Shown one piece after another: positions 54,858-64,000 of a stretch of DNA of 64,000 bases. A program made the translations under genes and the position numbers. The notes below the pieces were generated by a model. It saw nothing but the letters and a program-made list of their open reading frames with translations. It was not told the DNA's origin and ran no database searches. Numbering within the stretch: the first letter of the stretch is position 1; each line of letters begins with the position of its first letter. The DNA is from Ustilaginoidea virens (taxonomy: Eukaryota > Ascomycota > Sordariomycetes > Hypocreales > Clavicipitaceae), in assembly GCF_000687475.1 (NCBI RefSeq), contig NC_057316.1:6510001-6574000 (forward strand), given 5' to 3'.

Positions 54858-55994
54858 GTTGAATGGTGGTTGTTGATAGGAACTCGGGTCCCAGTCCGTA
54901 GGGAGCGCGCGGGATGCTACTGCATCGCTGTGATCACTGCGTCACCAATCAAAGGTATGATTCCTCTTTGATTATGACTATATGACTATCTAGAAAAGGA
55001 GGAAAAGGGCAGACAGGGCTGCATCTGACGATGCGGCCTTTTTATGTGTGTGTATACCGCGGTCACGTGGGCGTGCCGCGGCCACGTATGCCACCAGGTG
55101 CGCTGACTGACCGACTGACTGACGATTCCGACAGTGGTAGTTGGGCTGGGCAGTAATATAGATTCCCGGCGACTGGCTTCTTGCATCCAGATGGCATTAT
55201 CCGACAAGATCCAATATCTTGAGGGTGTTGTGGAGAAGAAGAGAGCCAGAGATGGTAAACTCTAGGGCTTGACAAAGCGTTCAATCCCCTGACGCAGAAG
55301 AGCATGTCTTCTAAAAACGTCAATTCGATGTCCAGACCTTTCGCCCCACACGCATGGAATGTGACCTGGCATTGCTGACCTGCTTGCTAACCTCATAACT
55401 CACAGGAAGCAGCAAAAAAGGCCCAAAAAGCCCGATGTTGACCGTTTCTGCGAGAGGTCTTTACATGTGCTAAAGAAAAACACAATCTAGAACTAAGGAG
55501 CTTTTCACTCGATCAAGAAGCCGTTATCCCCACCATCGTTTCCCAAGTCTTTTTAGTACAATCGAAATATGTGTTTATCGAGGCAACTAAGACGTACCCA
55601 GGTATCTCCTAACGTACTGCGGAGTACGTAAACAATTAGCGCGGCATGTGGCCGCGGATAATGACAATGCCGAGGATCTACCGAAAGAACCTCCTAGCAC
55701 TTGTGAAATTTTGGGCAAGTGTCGTCGTGCCCCAGCTGTTCTGCTCAGCCGTCATAGTCAAGACAAATCCGCATCACCTCGTCTCGTCAACGGCGGCAAT
55801 GCGCGACGCAGCTGTCCCGACGACAAGCACAGACCAAAAACAATAGACTCTGTCAGTACCACCGGGGCTTGGGCCATTCGCCGTCATTGTTGTTTTCCCA
55901 ACAAGGTACTCGCAGGTCCCCGGGGGTTGCCACTCTCGCCATCTCGTACAGTCGAGCTTGGCGACAGCTGGTACGAAGTCGATAGCTGTTGAAA
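54858..55994. promoter_or_regulatory. Divergent upstream region, small charged protein / Lon
   Basis: 1.1 kb. It contains a GACT run near 55105-55123 and a partial TACGGAGTA-like motif at 55620. No gene is supported. Lon promoters in fungi respond to heat and proteotoxic stress, but I could not identify a clear heat-shock element triplet here. Confidence 0.45.
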
Positions 55995-58900
55995 ATGATC
56001 ACCAGGTGTCGCCTCACAGGGCGACAACTCCTTGAGCGATCCATAGCGCACAAATCCCGAGCACCTGCCTCTTCCTTCTCGAGACGACGGATATGGTCGC
56101 CCTCTTGCTACGGTCGACCTGTGTGCCCGTCAGACTTGCCGAGCGTTCGACATGGATTGGTGTGCGCGGGCTTTTCCACAAGTGCAAAGCTAGGAAAGAA
56201 AGATGACAAGAGCAAAAAGGACCATTTCTTTGATTCCTCGTCAGAGACTTTGACTGAGCCTCTGTCAGAAGAGGAGACGAAGGCCAATTCGGAAAACAAG
56301 AGACCCGAAGCGCACCAAGCCGCAGCCGGTGAAGGCAAGCCCGAGGCTTCATCAGCCAAAAGCGACACAGGCAATAAGTCGCCGGATGGGAAAAGTAGCG
56401 GTGCCGCTGGAAGCTCAGCCGCAGGAGGGGGTGCTGACAGCAGCTCCGGCAGCGACGGTGGCAGGCGGGGGAGGAAATCAGCCGAGAAGGCTTTACAAAA
56501 ACCCGTCATTCCGGAAGTCTACCCCCAGGTTCTGGCCATCCCCATAGCCAAACGACCTCTGTTTCCCGGCTTCTACAAAGCCATCACCATCAAGGACCCT
56601 AACGTAGCCACAGCCATTACAGAATCCATCAAGCGAGGGCAGCCATACGTTGGTGCCTTTTTGTTCAAGAACGAAAACGAGGACGAAGATATTATCCGTA
56701 ACGTCGAAGATGTTCATGATATTGGCGTTTTTGCGCAAATCACCAGTGCATTCCCCATCCACGGACAGGAAGGTGCTTTGACGGCAATCCTCTATCCTCA
56801 CCGTCGGATCAAGCTCTCCAGTTTGGTACCCCCACGCACTGCCCAGAAATCAGACGACAAGCAAGAAATTGACTCGCCAGAAGTCATACCACAACAACAA
56901 CATGCTCAGCCAGAGGGAGAGCCGCAAGAGAAAAAGGGCGACGTTGTGGCCAGTTTCGAAGAAGGTGTCGTGGAGAAGAAATCTGACCAAGTTGCCGAAA
57001 AGTACGAGCCAACCTCATGGCTCAAACGGTGGCCTGTCAGTCTCGTCAACGTCGATAACCTTGTGGACGAGCCCTACGATCCCAAGAGCCCCGTCATCCG
57101 AGCCGTCACGAATGAAATTGTAAACGTCTTCAAGGAGGTGGCTACCATGAACAACTTGTTCCGCGATCAGATTTCGACATTCTCCATGAGTCAGTCCACT
57201 GGAAACGTCACATCGGAGCCCGGCAAGTTGGCAGATTTCGCCGCCGCCGTATCATCAGGAGAGCAGAACGAGCTGCAGGAAGTCCTCTCCTGCATGAATG
57301 TCGAAGAGAGAATGCAAAAGGCGCTCATTGTTTTGAAGAAGGAGCTCATGAATGCCCAGCTGCAGTCCAAGATCACCAAGGATGTGGAAAGCAAAATCAG
57401 CAAGCGCCAGCGAGAGTACTGGCTCATGGAGCAGATGAAGGGCATTCGTCGGGAACTTGGGTTGGAATCCGACGGCAAGGATAAGTTGGTCGAAAAGTTC
57501 AAGGAGAAGGCTTCCAAGTTAGCCATGCCGGAACCGGTTCGGAAGGTCTTTGATGAGGAGGTTAACAAACTCGCCCACCTGGAAACCGCGGCATCGGAGT
57601 TTAATGTCACCAGGAACTATCTGGACTGGCTCACCCAGATCCCGTGGGGACGCAGAAGTGCAGAGAACTTTGGCATTCCCAACGCCATGAAGGTTCTGGA
57701 TGAAGATCACTACGGCCTGAAGGATGTCAAGGACCGCATTCTCGAGTTCATTGCTGTTGGCAAGCTCCGAGGCACCGTCGAAGGCAAGATACTGTGCTTT
57801 GTTGGCCCACCCGGTGTCGGAAAAACCAGCATCGGAAAGTCGATTGCCAGAGCCCTCAACCGAGAATATTATCGGTTCAGTGTGGGTGGCTTGACGGATG
57901 TGGCTGAAATCAAGGGCCACCGACGGACATATGTTGGAGCATTGCCGGGCCGCATCATCCAGGCTCTCAAGAAATGCCAGACGGAGAACCCCCTCATTCT
58001 AATCGACGAGATCGACAAGATTGGGCGAGGATACCAAGGCGATCCCTCGTCAGCACTTCTAGAGCTGCTCGACCCGGAGCAGAACAGCTCTTTCCTGGAC
58101 CACTACATGGACGTGCCGGTTGATCTGTCCAAGGTTCTTTTTGTTTGCACGGCCAACATGACAGACACGATACCTCGACCCCTTCTCGATCGTATGGAAC
58201 TGATTACGTTGTCGGGCTACGTTGCCGACGAGAAGAAGGCGATTGCGAACCGCTACCTGGCCCCGGCCGCCAAAGATGCCGCGGGGTTGAAAAACGCCGA
58301 CGTCAATCTCAACGACGAAGCGATTGAGGAGCTTATCAAGTCCTACTGCCGCGAGTCTGGCGTTCGAAATTTGAAGAAGCAAATAGAAAAGGTTTACAGA
58401 AAATCAGCGTTGAAGATTGTGCAGGAGCTGGGGGACAAGGCCTCACCTGCCGAGGAGGAGGCTCCCACCGACGAGGGCAAAGCAGGGCTGGAGGCGGAAG
58501 AAGAGGCGGCTGCCGCCGGCCAGAATGGCGGGTCTGACGGAGCAGCAGCCGCTACCCAGGCCGCCGAAGCGGAAACGGGAGAAAAGCCTAGGGAGGCGCT
58601 GAGAGTTCCCGACTCCGTCCACGTTGAAATCGGCAAAGACAACCTGGTGGATTACATTGGACCCCCGGTCTTCACCTCGGATCGCTTGTACGATGTCAGC
58701 CCGCCCGGTGTTTCCATGGGCTTGGCATGGACCCAGATGGGCGGCGCTGCCATGTATATCGAATCAATCCTGCAGTCGCCTCTACGACCGAGCTCACGAC
58801 CAGGGCTGGAAATCACGGGCAACTTGAAGAATGTCATGAAGGAGTCGACGACTATTGCTTACTCTTTCGCAAAGGCGTTTATGGTGAAGGAATTTCCCGA

Positions 58901-59440
58901 GAACAGCTTTTTCGACAAGGCCAAGATGCACTTGCATGTTCCTGATGGCGCCGTGTCTAAAGATGGACCCTCAGCCGGCATCACGATGGCGACGTCGCTT
59001 CTCTCGTTGGCTCTGGATGCCCCCGTCAACCCAACCGTTGCCATGACGGGCGAAATCACATTGACGGGCAAGGTATTGCGCATCGGTGGATTGCGCGAAA
59101 AAACTGTCGCAGCTCGAAGAGCCGGCTGCAAAACAGTCATTTTCCCCAAGGACAACATGTCGGACTGGCTCGAGCTACCAGAAGTAAGTTTTGCTCGCTG
59201 CCATGCCGCATGATGCGCTGCCATCTTTTTCTTTGTCTCCAATCCGAAGCTTGAGCTGGCTGACAGGAACCTCACTAGAACATCAAAGAAGGTATTGAAG
59301 GCCACCCGGTCAGCTGGTACGACGAAGTTTTCGGGCTCGTCTTCAAGGACCTCGACCGCGAGCAAGCCAACAGGAGCAAAGTCGTCGACAAGAAGAGAGT
59401 CGCTTTGGAGAAGGAGGAGCATGACGAAGACGAAGATTAG
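55995..59440 (+). CDS. PIM1: Mitochondrial Lon protease Pim1 (two exons)
   Basis: Exons 55995-59183 and 59279-59440 give 1116 residues. The intron starts GTAAGT and ends ACTAG, in phase 0. The presequence (MITRCRLTGRQLLERS to about residue 70) is basic. A low-complexity acidic/Ser segment leads to the LON substrate-binding domain (PQVLAIPIAKRPLFPGFYKA onward, about 178-500). The AAA+ module has Walker A GPPGVGKT (604-611) and Walker B LILIDEIDK. An Ala/Glu-rich insert of about 60 residues (58430-58600) precedes the peptidase domain with Ser993 in DGPSAGI and Lys1036 in GGLREK, 43 apart as in bacterial Lon. Family knowledge: it degrades misfolded and oxidised matrix proteins and helps maintain mtDNA. 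The second exon encodes the conserved NIKEGIEGHPVSWYDEVFGL and an acidic end. Confidence 0.97.
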
Positions 59441-60324
59441 AAGAAGCGACCCCAGATGCCCATCTTTAAAACCCCCCCCCCCCACCTCCCTTAAATACCT
59501 TGATTTATATAAAGACTACAAGTGTGCATACGCATGAAAACATGATGCGCCACGTGGCTGCCGGTACCATACTCCAGCCAAGCAGACGGTATGTTGATGA
59601 AGAAAAAGACAGCAACACATGTTCAGGAGTTTGGTCCAATTACCTGTTGTTTTGCTTGTACAGTACTCCAAGGGGGGGAGGGATGCGAGGGTGTTTGTTC
59701 ACTTGGATCCCTGGCGGATGTGCCTCCCTCTCCACTGCTTTGTGCATTTTGGCAGGAGGTTGTTGTTTTCCTTCCTTGTCCTTGTATTTTTGTAGAAAGC
59801 AACATAGAAGGGACGGTGTGTCGTTGGCCGTGGAGGGCCCAAAGAACGCGGCCCGATGTACGAGTGAGCGTAGCATCATCAATGCCATCACCTGGCCATG
59901 GCCGTGGAGCCCTTTGAGCACGTTGAGCAGGTTGAGTGTTTTGGCGCCCTTTTCCAGGGAATGACGTGGTTATAGATGTTGGTTGCAATCGGTTTCGTTG
60001 CAGAAAAGGTAGCTGTGCCGAACGTCGTTTGCCACAGACTTGGTCCTCCAAGCCATGCGGCGCTAGCAGAGAGGAAAGACGTGAGCTACAGACATGAGCT
60101 ACAGACGTGAGCTACCTGGCGGCGCGGAAGTCGCCGTCTTGATGGAAGAAACTGCAAGACGATCCAGGCAGCCGGGGCGCCTTGCACAGGCACACAGAGT
60201 GTTGAAGTTTAAAAGGTCAATCAATGTAAACATGGCACACCCGCAGGTGCCCGGGCACCCGTTTTTTCCACCTACTACCTAGTTGACCTCTACTATATAT
60301 CAAACAGACGACCCGAGAGCCCTT
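59441..60324. other. Convergent 3' spacer with a 13-nt tandem repeat
   Basis: 3' flank of Lon and of the small secreted protein, with a C(11) run at 59469. No gene is seen; the 13-nt repeat is listed separately. Confidence 0.65.
60078..60116. repeat. 13-nt tandem repeat GACGTGAGCTACA
   Basis: Three head-to-tail copies, with one substitution in the second and one at the end of the third. Confidence 0.9.
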
Positions 60325-60594
60325 TTACCCCTGAGCACAGACGCAGCCGCTGGCTTTGCATAAAGTAGTGATGTTTTCCATGTAGCAGACCACTTCCCTC
60401 CCCCGACACATGCACTTCTCCGGCCTCAGGCACTCGGGCGGATACACTTTCTGGCCCTTGGTCCCGCACTTCTCAATCTTGAAGGCAGGTTCCCGCGCCA
60501 CGTCGTCGCTCGGATCGGCCGCTGCGGCCGAGGCCAGCGCCAGCAAGGGCGCCGTGGCAAGCAGCGGCGACAGGGTCAGGGACGCGAGGCGCAT
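60325..60594 (-). CDS. Small secreted cysteine-rich protein
   Basis: Single exon, 89 residues. A strong signal peptide (about residues 1-26, Leu/Ala-rich, ending ASAAAADP) precedes a mature part of about 60 residues with eight cysteines (spacing C-12-C-5-C-1-C-6-C-8-C-4-C-1-C). Eight cysteines suggest four disulfides. Spacing does not match hydrophobins (no CC pairs) or the CFEM domain as I know it. It fits the broad class of small secreted proteins, some of which act as effectors or antimicrobials. Function unknown. A TATA box lies about 170 nt upstream at 60760-60767. Confidence 0.78.
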   Translation of the reverse strand: MRLASLTLSPLLATAPLLALASAAAADPSDDVAREPAFKIEKCGTKGQKVYPPECLRPEKCMCRGREVVCYMENITTLCKASGCVCAQG

Positions 60595-60759
60595 GGCGAA
60601 AAGCGGGATGGTTGGTCAAGGGCGCAAACGGGGGGCCCTGGCGGTGACGGGGAGAGGTTGTCGGCGTTGAGGGGAGCGAGGATTACAAATAGCGTGTTTG
60701 ACTTGGGAGAGAGAGGGAGGGAGGGAGAGCGGCTGGTTGGAGACGGCGAGTGGTGAGGG

Positions 60760-60767
60760 CATTTATA
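60760..60767 (-). promoter_or_regulatory. TATA box of the small secreted protein gene
   Basis: TATAAATG on the minus strand, about 170 nt upstream of the ATG at 60594. Sequence inference only. Confidence 0.5.
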
Positions 60768-61185
60768 CTTGTTGTTGCGTTGGTCTTTGAAGCACGAAGA
60801 GTCTATAGGAAAGAGGCTTTACGAACCGAGTCAGTGCCGATCGAGTCAGGGCTGCGTCGCTACAGGTAGGCCGTCTGGCGAGGGCGAAGAGAGCGTAAAT
60901 AAGGTTTTGGCATCTTACGATATAGACATGTCTCTTCAGAGGATAAACGCGCAAATGTCGGTCAAGAGCATAGACAGGCAGCAATAGAATTTGGAGGGCA
61001 TAGGAGCGGCCAGTTATAAAACTGGAAAAAAAAAACCATCTCTGGGGTTTTTATCGTACAAGGCAACTACTACGTGTAAAGGGATATAAAATAGGTGCAT
61101 TATAGACATCATCGCAGTAAGTGGGTCGTGCGAAATGTCTATTGCAGCGTAGAAAAGGTAGGCTCTCCATTGCAGAGGCCAAGGG

Positions 61186-61210
61186 GGAGAGAGAGAGAGA
61201 GAGAGAGAGA
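61186..61210. repeat. GA dinucleotide microsatellite
   Basis: About twelve GA units, flanked by G and A runs, in a spacer. Confidence 0.95.
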
Positions 61211-62165
61211 AAATAGAAGACTCCTTTGTCCATGACTGGTCTGTAATCCTTGGTCATCTGTATATGAATTACATGCTGCAGCCTGTCCATCTTGCCATTA
61301 TCCCTGGGTATCATAGGATCCGACCCGGTGGACGCCGAGTGGGCGCCAGGCTCAGGCACGCTGCGGCCACGGCGGTAGTCTCTGGGATAATAGTAAGGGC
61401 CGGCTACGCCTATTCGCGCTGGATCGGTAGCTTCGTCGGGTCATGTTTTGGTCGTCTTCCAAACGTTGTCATCTTTCGTGTCAACATGGCGCGTTTTTAC
61501 CCGTTACATCCCAACAACCAACAACCCGCCACTCGCGCAAGGGCTCATCCATCCATCCATCCGGCGGGCACGTTGCGCCTGTCCTTGTGGAGCCGAAGGC
61601 CCGAGGCGGAAAGCGGAAGGGCCGGGACGAGCCTCGACGGTCCAGGCCTCGAGGGCTTCTGTTTCTTGTTTTCGCCACAGTACGAAGTACTCCGTACGCA
61701 GTGCAGCTCCGCTTTTGAAGCCACCGAAACCGTTGAAGCCCGTTTTCCGAAACCCAAAAGAAAAGTGGAGCGGCAAGCAAGAGTTCTTGGGTCTTACATA
61801 CTGTACCTTGGGCCCAGAAAGGCCGGACAACAGACAACAGCCAGCTCGACGGCCGCACACGAGGGAAACACTCTTGTCTCGGTGGGAACCGAGACGGGCG
61901 CTACGGCGTGACGAGCAGCACAAGCAAATCGGGCCTGGGGTTCATGCCGTGATACCCAACCGCCTCCATGTGACAGCTCCGGAATCCTGAGCACTGCTGT
62001 GCGTGCATGGAGCCACGACGGCACAGCTCCGTCACCTTGCCTGGATGCCAAGGACAAAGCAGGTGGGTGATTTCCGCTTTCCGCGTCGCTCCATTCGCTG
62101 GTTTGTCCGTAGGGGGTTTCCGTCGGGAGGCGCAGGCCATTGATTATCTGAAACCGACCATGTAC

Positions 62166-62200
62166 ATACCATACCATGCCATGCCATGCCATGCCATACC
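62166..62200. repeat. ATGCC pentanucleotide array
   Basis: About six copies of ATACC or ATGCC in tandem. Confidence 0.85.
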
Positions 62201-62418
62201 CGAGTGCGGGAGTAGGCTGTTGGGCCCTGGCTGCGTCTGTGCCTAATCACGGGGGGAGCGGAAACGAAGCATCATTGATGGGGCCCGGGACTCGGTACGC
62301 GTGCCGTAACTCGGCAACGATGTGGGCGACCAGACTTTTGCTGGGCAGCGCTGGGCACAAAGGTTCCCGTGCTGGATTTGGCGTCGAGGCGGCTGGCGGA
62401 CTCTGTCTGGTGTGGCGT

Positions 62419-62445
62419 GGTCAACCTGGTCAACCTGGTCAACCT
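62419..62445. repeat. GGTCAACCT 9-nt tandem repeat
   Basis: Three perfect copies. Confidence 0.95.
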
Positions 62446-62550
62446 CGTTCGTTTATGTAGGAGAGGGGGAAGGAGGGATGACGAGCACGGGGCTGGCTGA
62501 TTGGGTCAACAATTGATGTTTTCTTTGTGTGCGACGAGCGTCCCTGGGGC

Positions 62551-62614
62551 TGATGCTGCTGATGCTGCGGCTGCTGCGGCTGCTGCGGCTGCTGCGGCTG
62601 CTGCGGCTGCTGCG
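62551..62614. repeat. GCTGCTGCG 9-nt array
   Basis: About six copies of GCTGCTGCG with a TGATGCTGC prefix. It gives poly-Ala or Leu/Arg-type repeats in any frame, so open frames here are an artefact. Confidence 0.92.
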
Positions 62615-62780
62615 AACCTCTGCCGGGGCACGAAATAGGAGTAGGGAGTAGGGCCGAGGTACTCCGTAGGGTTGGAAAGACCAGACGGTTGCATCAACTG
62701 TTTGGCGAGAACTGGTGGTGATGTGATGCATTCCATGTCAACGGCTGGTGCTTTCCCATTTGGAGCTTGTCAGTGAGCTA

Positions 62781-62939
62781 TGCTATGTACCTATGTAGCT
62801 ACATGTAGCTAGCTGGTGGGCGCAGTTGCTGCTGGGTGGATGCGGGCGGCCGGCTGTCTGGTGCTAGCGCTGGACGCTGGACGCTGGACGGAGTACGCTG
62901 TAGCGGCAAGGAGGTATGTAGGTACATACCTACCTGGTA
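62781..62939. repeat. GTACCTA-family clusters and 7-nt repeat
   Basis: 62781-62814 has GTACCTATGTAGCTACATG-like inverted units, 62869-62889 three copies of GCTGGAC, and 62911-62939 AGGTATGTAGGTACATACC with its mirror ACCTACC. Confidence 0.8.
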
Positions 62940-63130
62940 GTTGACAGGTCAGACCAGCTGGTCGCAGCTCCCTGCCGGACTTTGCCGTGCACGGTGCCGC
63001 ACACTGTGCAGGGCAAGCGTTTGCTCTCTCCCGTAGGCGTCAGTCGCCTGGCGCCTCGCAAGGCCATGCTGTGCCATTGAACCTTTTTGCCTGCATCTCC
63101 AATCCCATCGCACGGCATCATGCGCGCGCG

Positions 63131-63158
63131 CTCATGGCTCATGGCTCATGGCTCATGC
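63131..63158. repeat. CATGGCT 7-nt tandem repeat
   Basis: Just under four copies of CATGGCT. Confidence 0.9.
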
Positions 63159-63201
63159 ATCCTCCTCGCTCATTTGTCACTGGGCTCCGACATGGAAATG
63201 C

Positions 63202-63235
63202 CACACAAACCACACAAACCACACAAACCACACAG
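63202..63235. repeat. CACACAAAC 9-nt tandem repeat
   Basis: Three perfect copies plus a partial one. Confidence 0.92.
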
Positions 63236-63700
63236 ACGGGTCGGGGTCGACCCATGGCAGTCCAACCGAAAGCCCAACCTCCGCTACCAGCTTTTTCACC
63301 ACCTTTTTTTTTTTTACCTCCAGACCTTTACCACCTTGCATTGATGTCTCCTGACTCGGCAACGCATTGATTGCTTTATATTAATCTGCGCATCACTCAC
63401 TCGATGTGATGCAACCGACATGGGAGCAGAAAGTCTTTGGGCAGAGGCCGTCCGTCAATCATGCATGCATAACTCCCGTAACATGTGTGGTAGCGTCAAT
63501 TATCTATCAATCGACACGACGACAGCAGCCGACCAGACCAGCTCAAGGCCAGCACGCGGATTTTGCATTGCTGCTGATTGATTCATGTCCCGTGTCTCTG
63601 TCTCAAGTTCAGACGTCAACGTTACCGAATGCTCCGGGGTCTGTTCTTTCTGCCGAACCAGAAGTCGCCAGAGGGAAAGGCACCTCACGTGAAGGGAAAA

Positions 63701-63755
63701 GGAGACTTGCAGATTATTAGAGACTTGCAGACTGGAGACTTGCAGATTGGAGACT
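63701..63755. repeat. GGAGACTTGCAGATT 15-nt tandem repeat
   Basis: Three or four degenerate copies (the second is missing the leading GG, the third has ACTGG). Confidence 0.8.
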
Positions 63756-63831
63756 GGTGGATGGATGAGACGTGACGACGGCCAGACTTTTTCATCAAGA
63801 CCCAAGAACCCCGGTTGGTCGACAAACCAAA

Positions 63832-63867
63832 CTCCCCCCTCCCCTCCCCTCCCCCTTCCCCACCCCC
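63832..63867. repeat. Homopyrimidine C/T tract
   Basis: Nearly pure CCCCT units with one A near the end; such tracts often precede fungal start sites, and can form triplex or i-motif structures. Confidence 0.85.
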
Positions 63868-64000
63868 GCCGGCGCCAGCAACCAGGGAGTCAGGGACCAG
63901 CCCCCCCTTATTACAACACGATTCCGTTCGACTCCTGTCGTCTCGTCTCCAACCACCCTCAACTTTTTCGCAATTGGCTCCGCCCGTCCTGGCTGCCTTT

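Larger units (their letters stand above)
60595..64000. other. 3.4 kb gene-poor, tandem-repeat-rich end of window
   Basis: Holds the promoter of the small secreted protein, a GA microsatellite, two TACTCCGTA motifs (61688 and 62660), several 5-15 nt tandem arrays, GGTACCTA-family clusters at 62.8-62.9 kb and a pyrimidine tract at 63832. Longer open frames overlap on both strands and carry no family signal. The CT-rich end after 63900 may be the leader of a gene beyond the window. Confidence 0.6.

Noticed and set aside
61264..62192. Several overlapping open frames of 125-215 codons
   Set aside because: They overlap on both strands, include a repeat-rich end and carry no recognisable domain; a small unrecognised gene cannot be excluded, but there is no support.
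62506..62736. Poly-Ala and Ser/Arg frames on the minus strand
   Set aside because: Entirely explained by the GCTGCTGCG array, which is open in all frames.
1..64000. Secondary-metabolite gene cluster
   Set aside because: A P450 reductase, a dioxygenase and a transporter are present, but there is no PKS, NRPS, terpene cyclase or DMATS backbone and the genes are scattered.

Overview
The window reads as nuclear DNA of a filamentous ascomycete, most likely a Sordariomycete and plausibly Hypocreales. The reasons are short GT-AG introns (about 60-190 nt) with CTRAC-type branch points, GC-rich coding sequence, and typical Pezizomycotina genes: a GH18 chitinase, a CBM18 chitin deacetylase, a siderophore transporter, a Furry/Mor2 protein, a Syp1-type F-BAR protein and mitochondrial Lon. 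There is no rRNA, no tRNA I could recognise, no intact transposon and no CRISPR array. The species cannot be fixed from the sequence alone.

Left arm (1-15.4 kb): accessory, outward-facing genes with wide spacers. In order these are a secreted GH18 chitinase (+), a TauD-type sulfonate/taurine dioxygenase (-), a small secreted DUF3472-like protein (+), a siderophore-iron MFS transporter (-), a secreted CBM18 plus NodB chitin deacetylase (+) and a probable GPI-anchored surface protein (+). Together they look like a nutrient and cell-wall toolkit (chitin, sulfur, iron).

Middle (16-41 kb): housekeeping genes, often in divergent pairs. These are SUV3 mitochondrial helicase (-) with a longin R-SNARE (+), the spindle-checkpoint protein Mad1 (-) with the mitochondrial CDP-DAG synthase Tam41 (+), the endocytic protein Syp1 (-) with the RIO2 ribosome-assembly kinase (+), then an RBMS/MSSP-like two-RRM protein (-) with a probable long 5' UTR, and NADPH-cytochrome P450 reductase (-).

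Right part (41-64 kb): a gene-free 2.6 kb spacer rich in GGTACCTA-type repeats, a 2548-residue Furry/Tao3/Mor2 protein (+), a divergent Dim1-like U5 snRNP protein (-) head to head with an RRG7-like mitochondrial protein (+), a small charged fungal protein (-), mitochondrial Lon/Pim1 (+) and a cysteine-rich small secreted protein (-). The last 3.4 kb has no supportable gene but many short tandem repeats.

I rebuilt exon structures by hand from splice signals and reading-frame continuity. Notable results are a GC-AG intron inside a CBM18 domain, a 4-nt coding first exon in the Furry gene, an 18-nt terminal exon in the P450 reductase gene, a 32-A run inside a Syp1 intron, and a dispersed 9-mer (TACGGAGTA) that I found ten times, always between genes, against about 0.5 expected by chance. 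No wholly new multi-gene system is evident. The best candidates for novelty are the dispersed motif, the divergent Dim1, and the chitin/iron/sulfur gene group.
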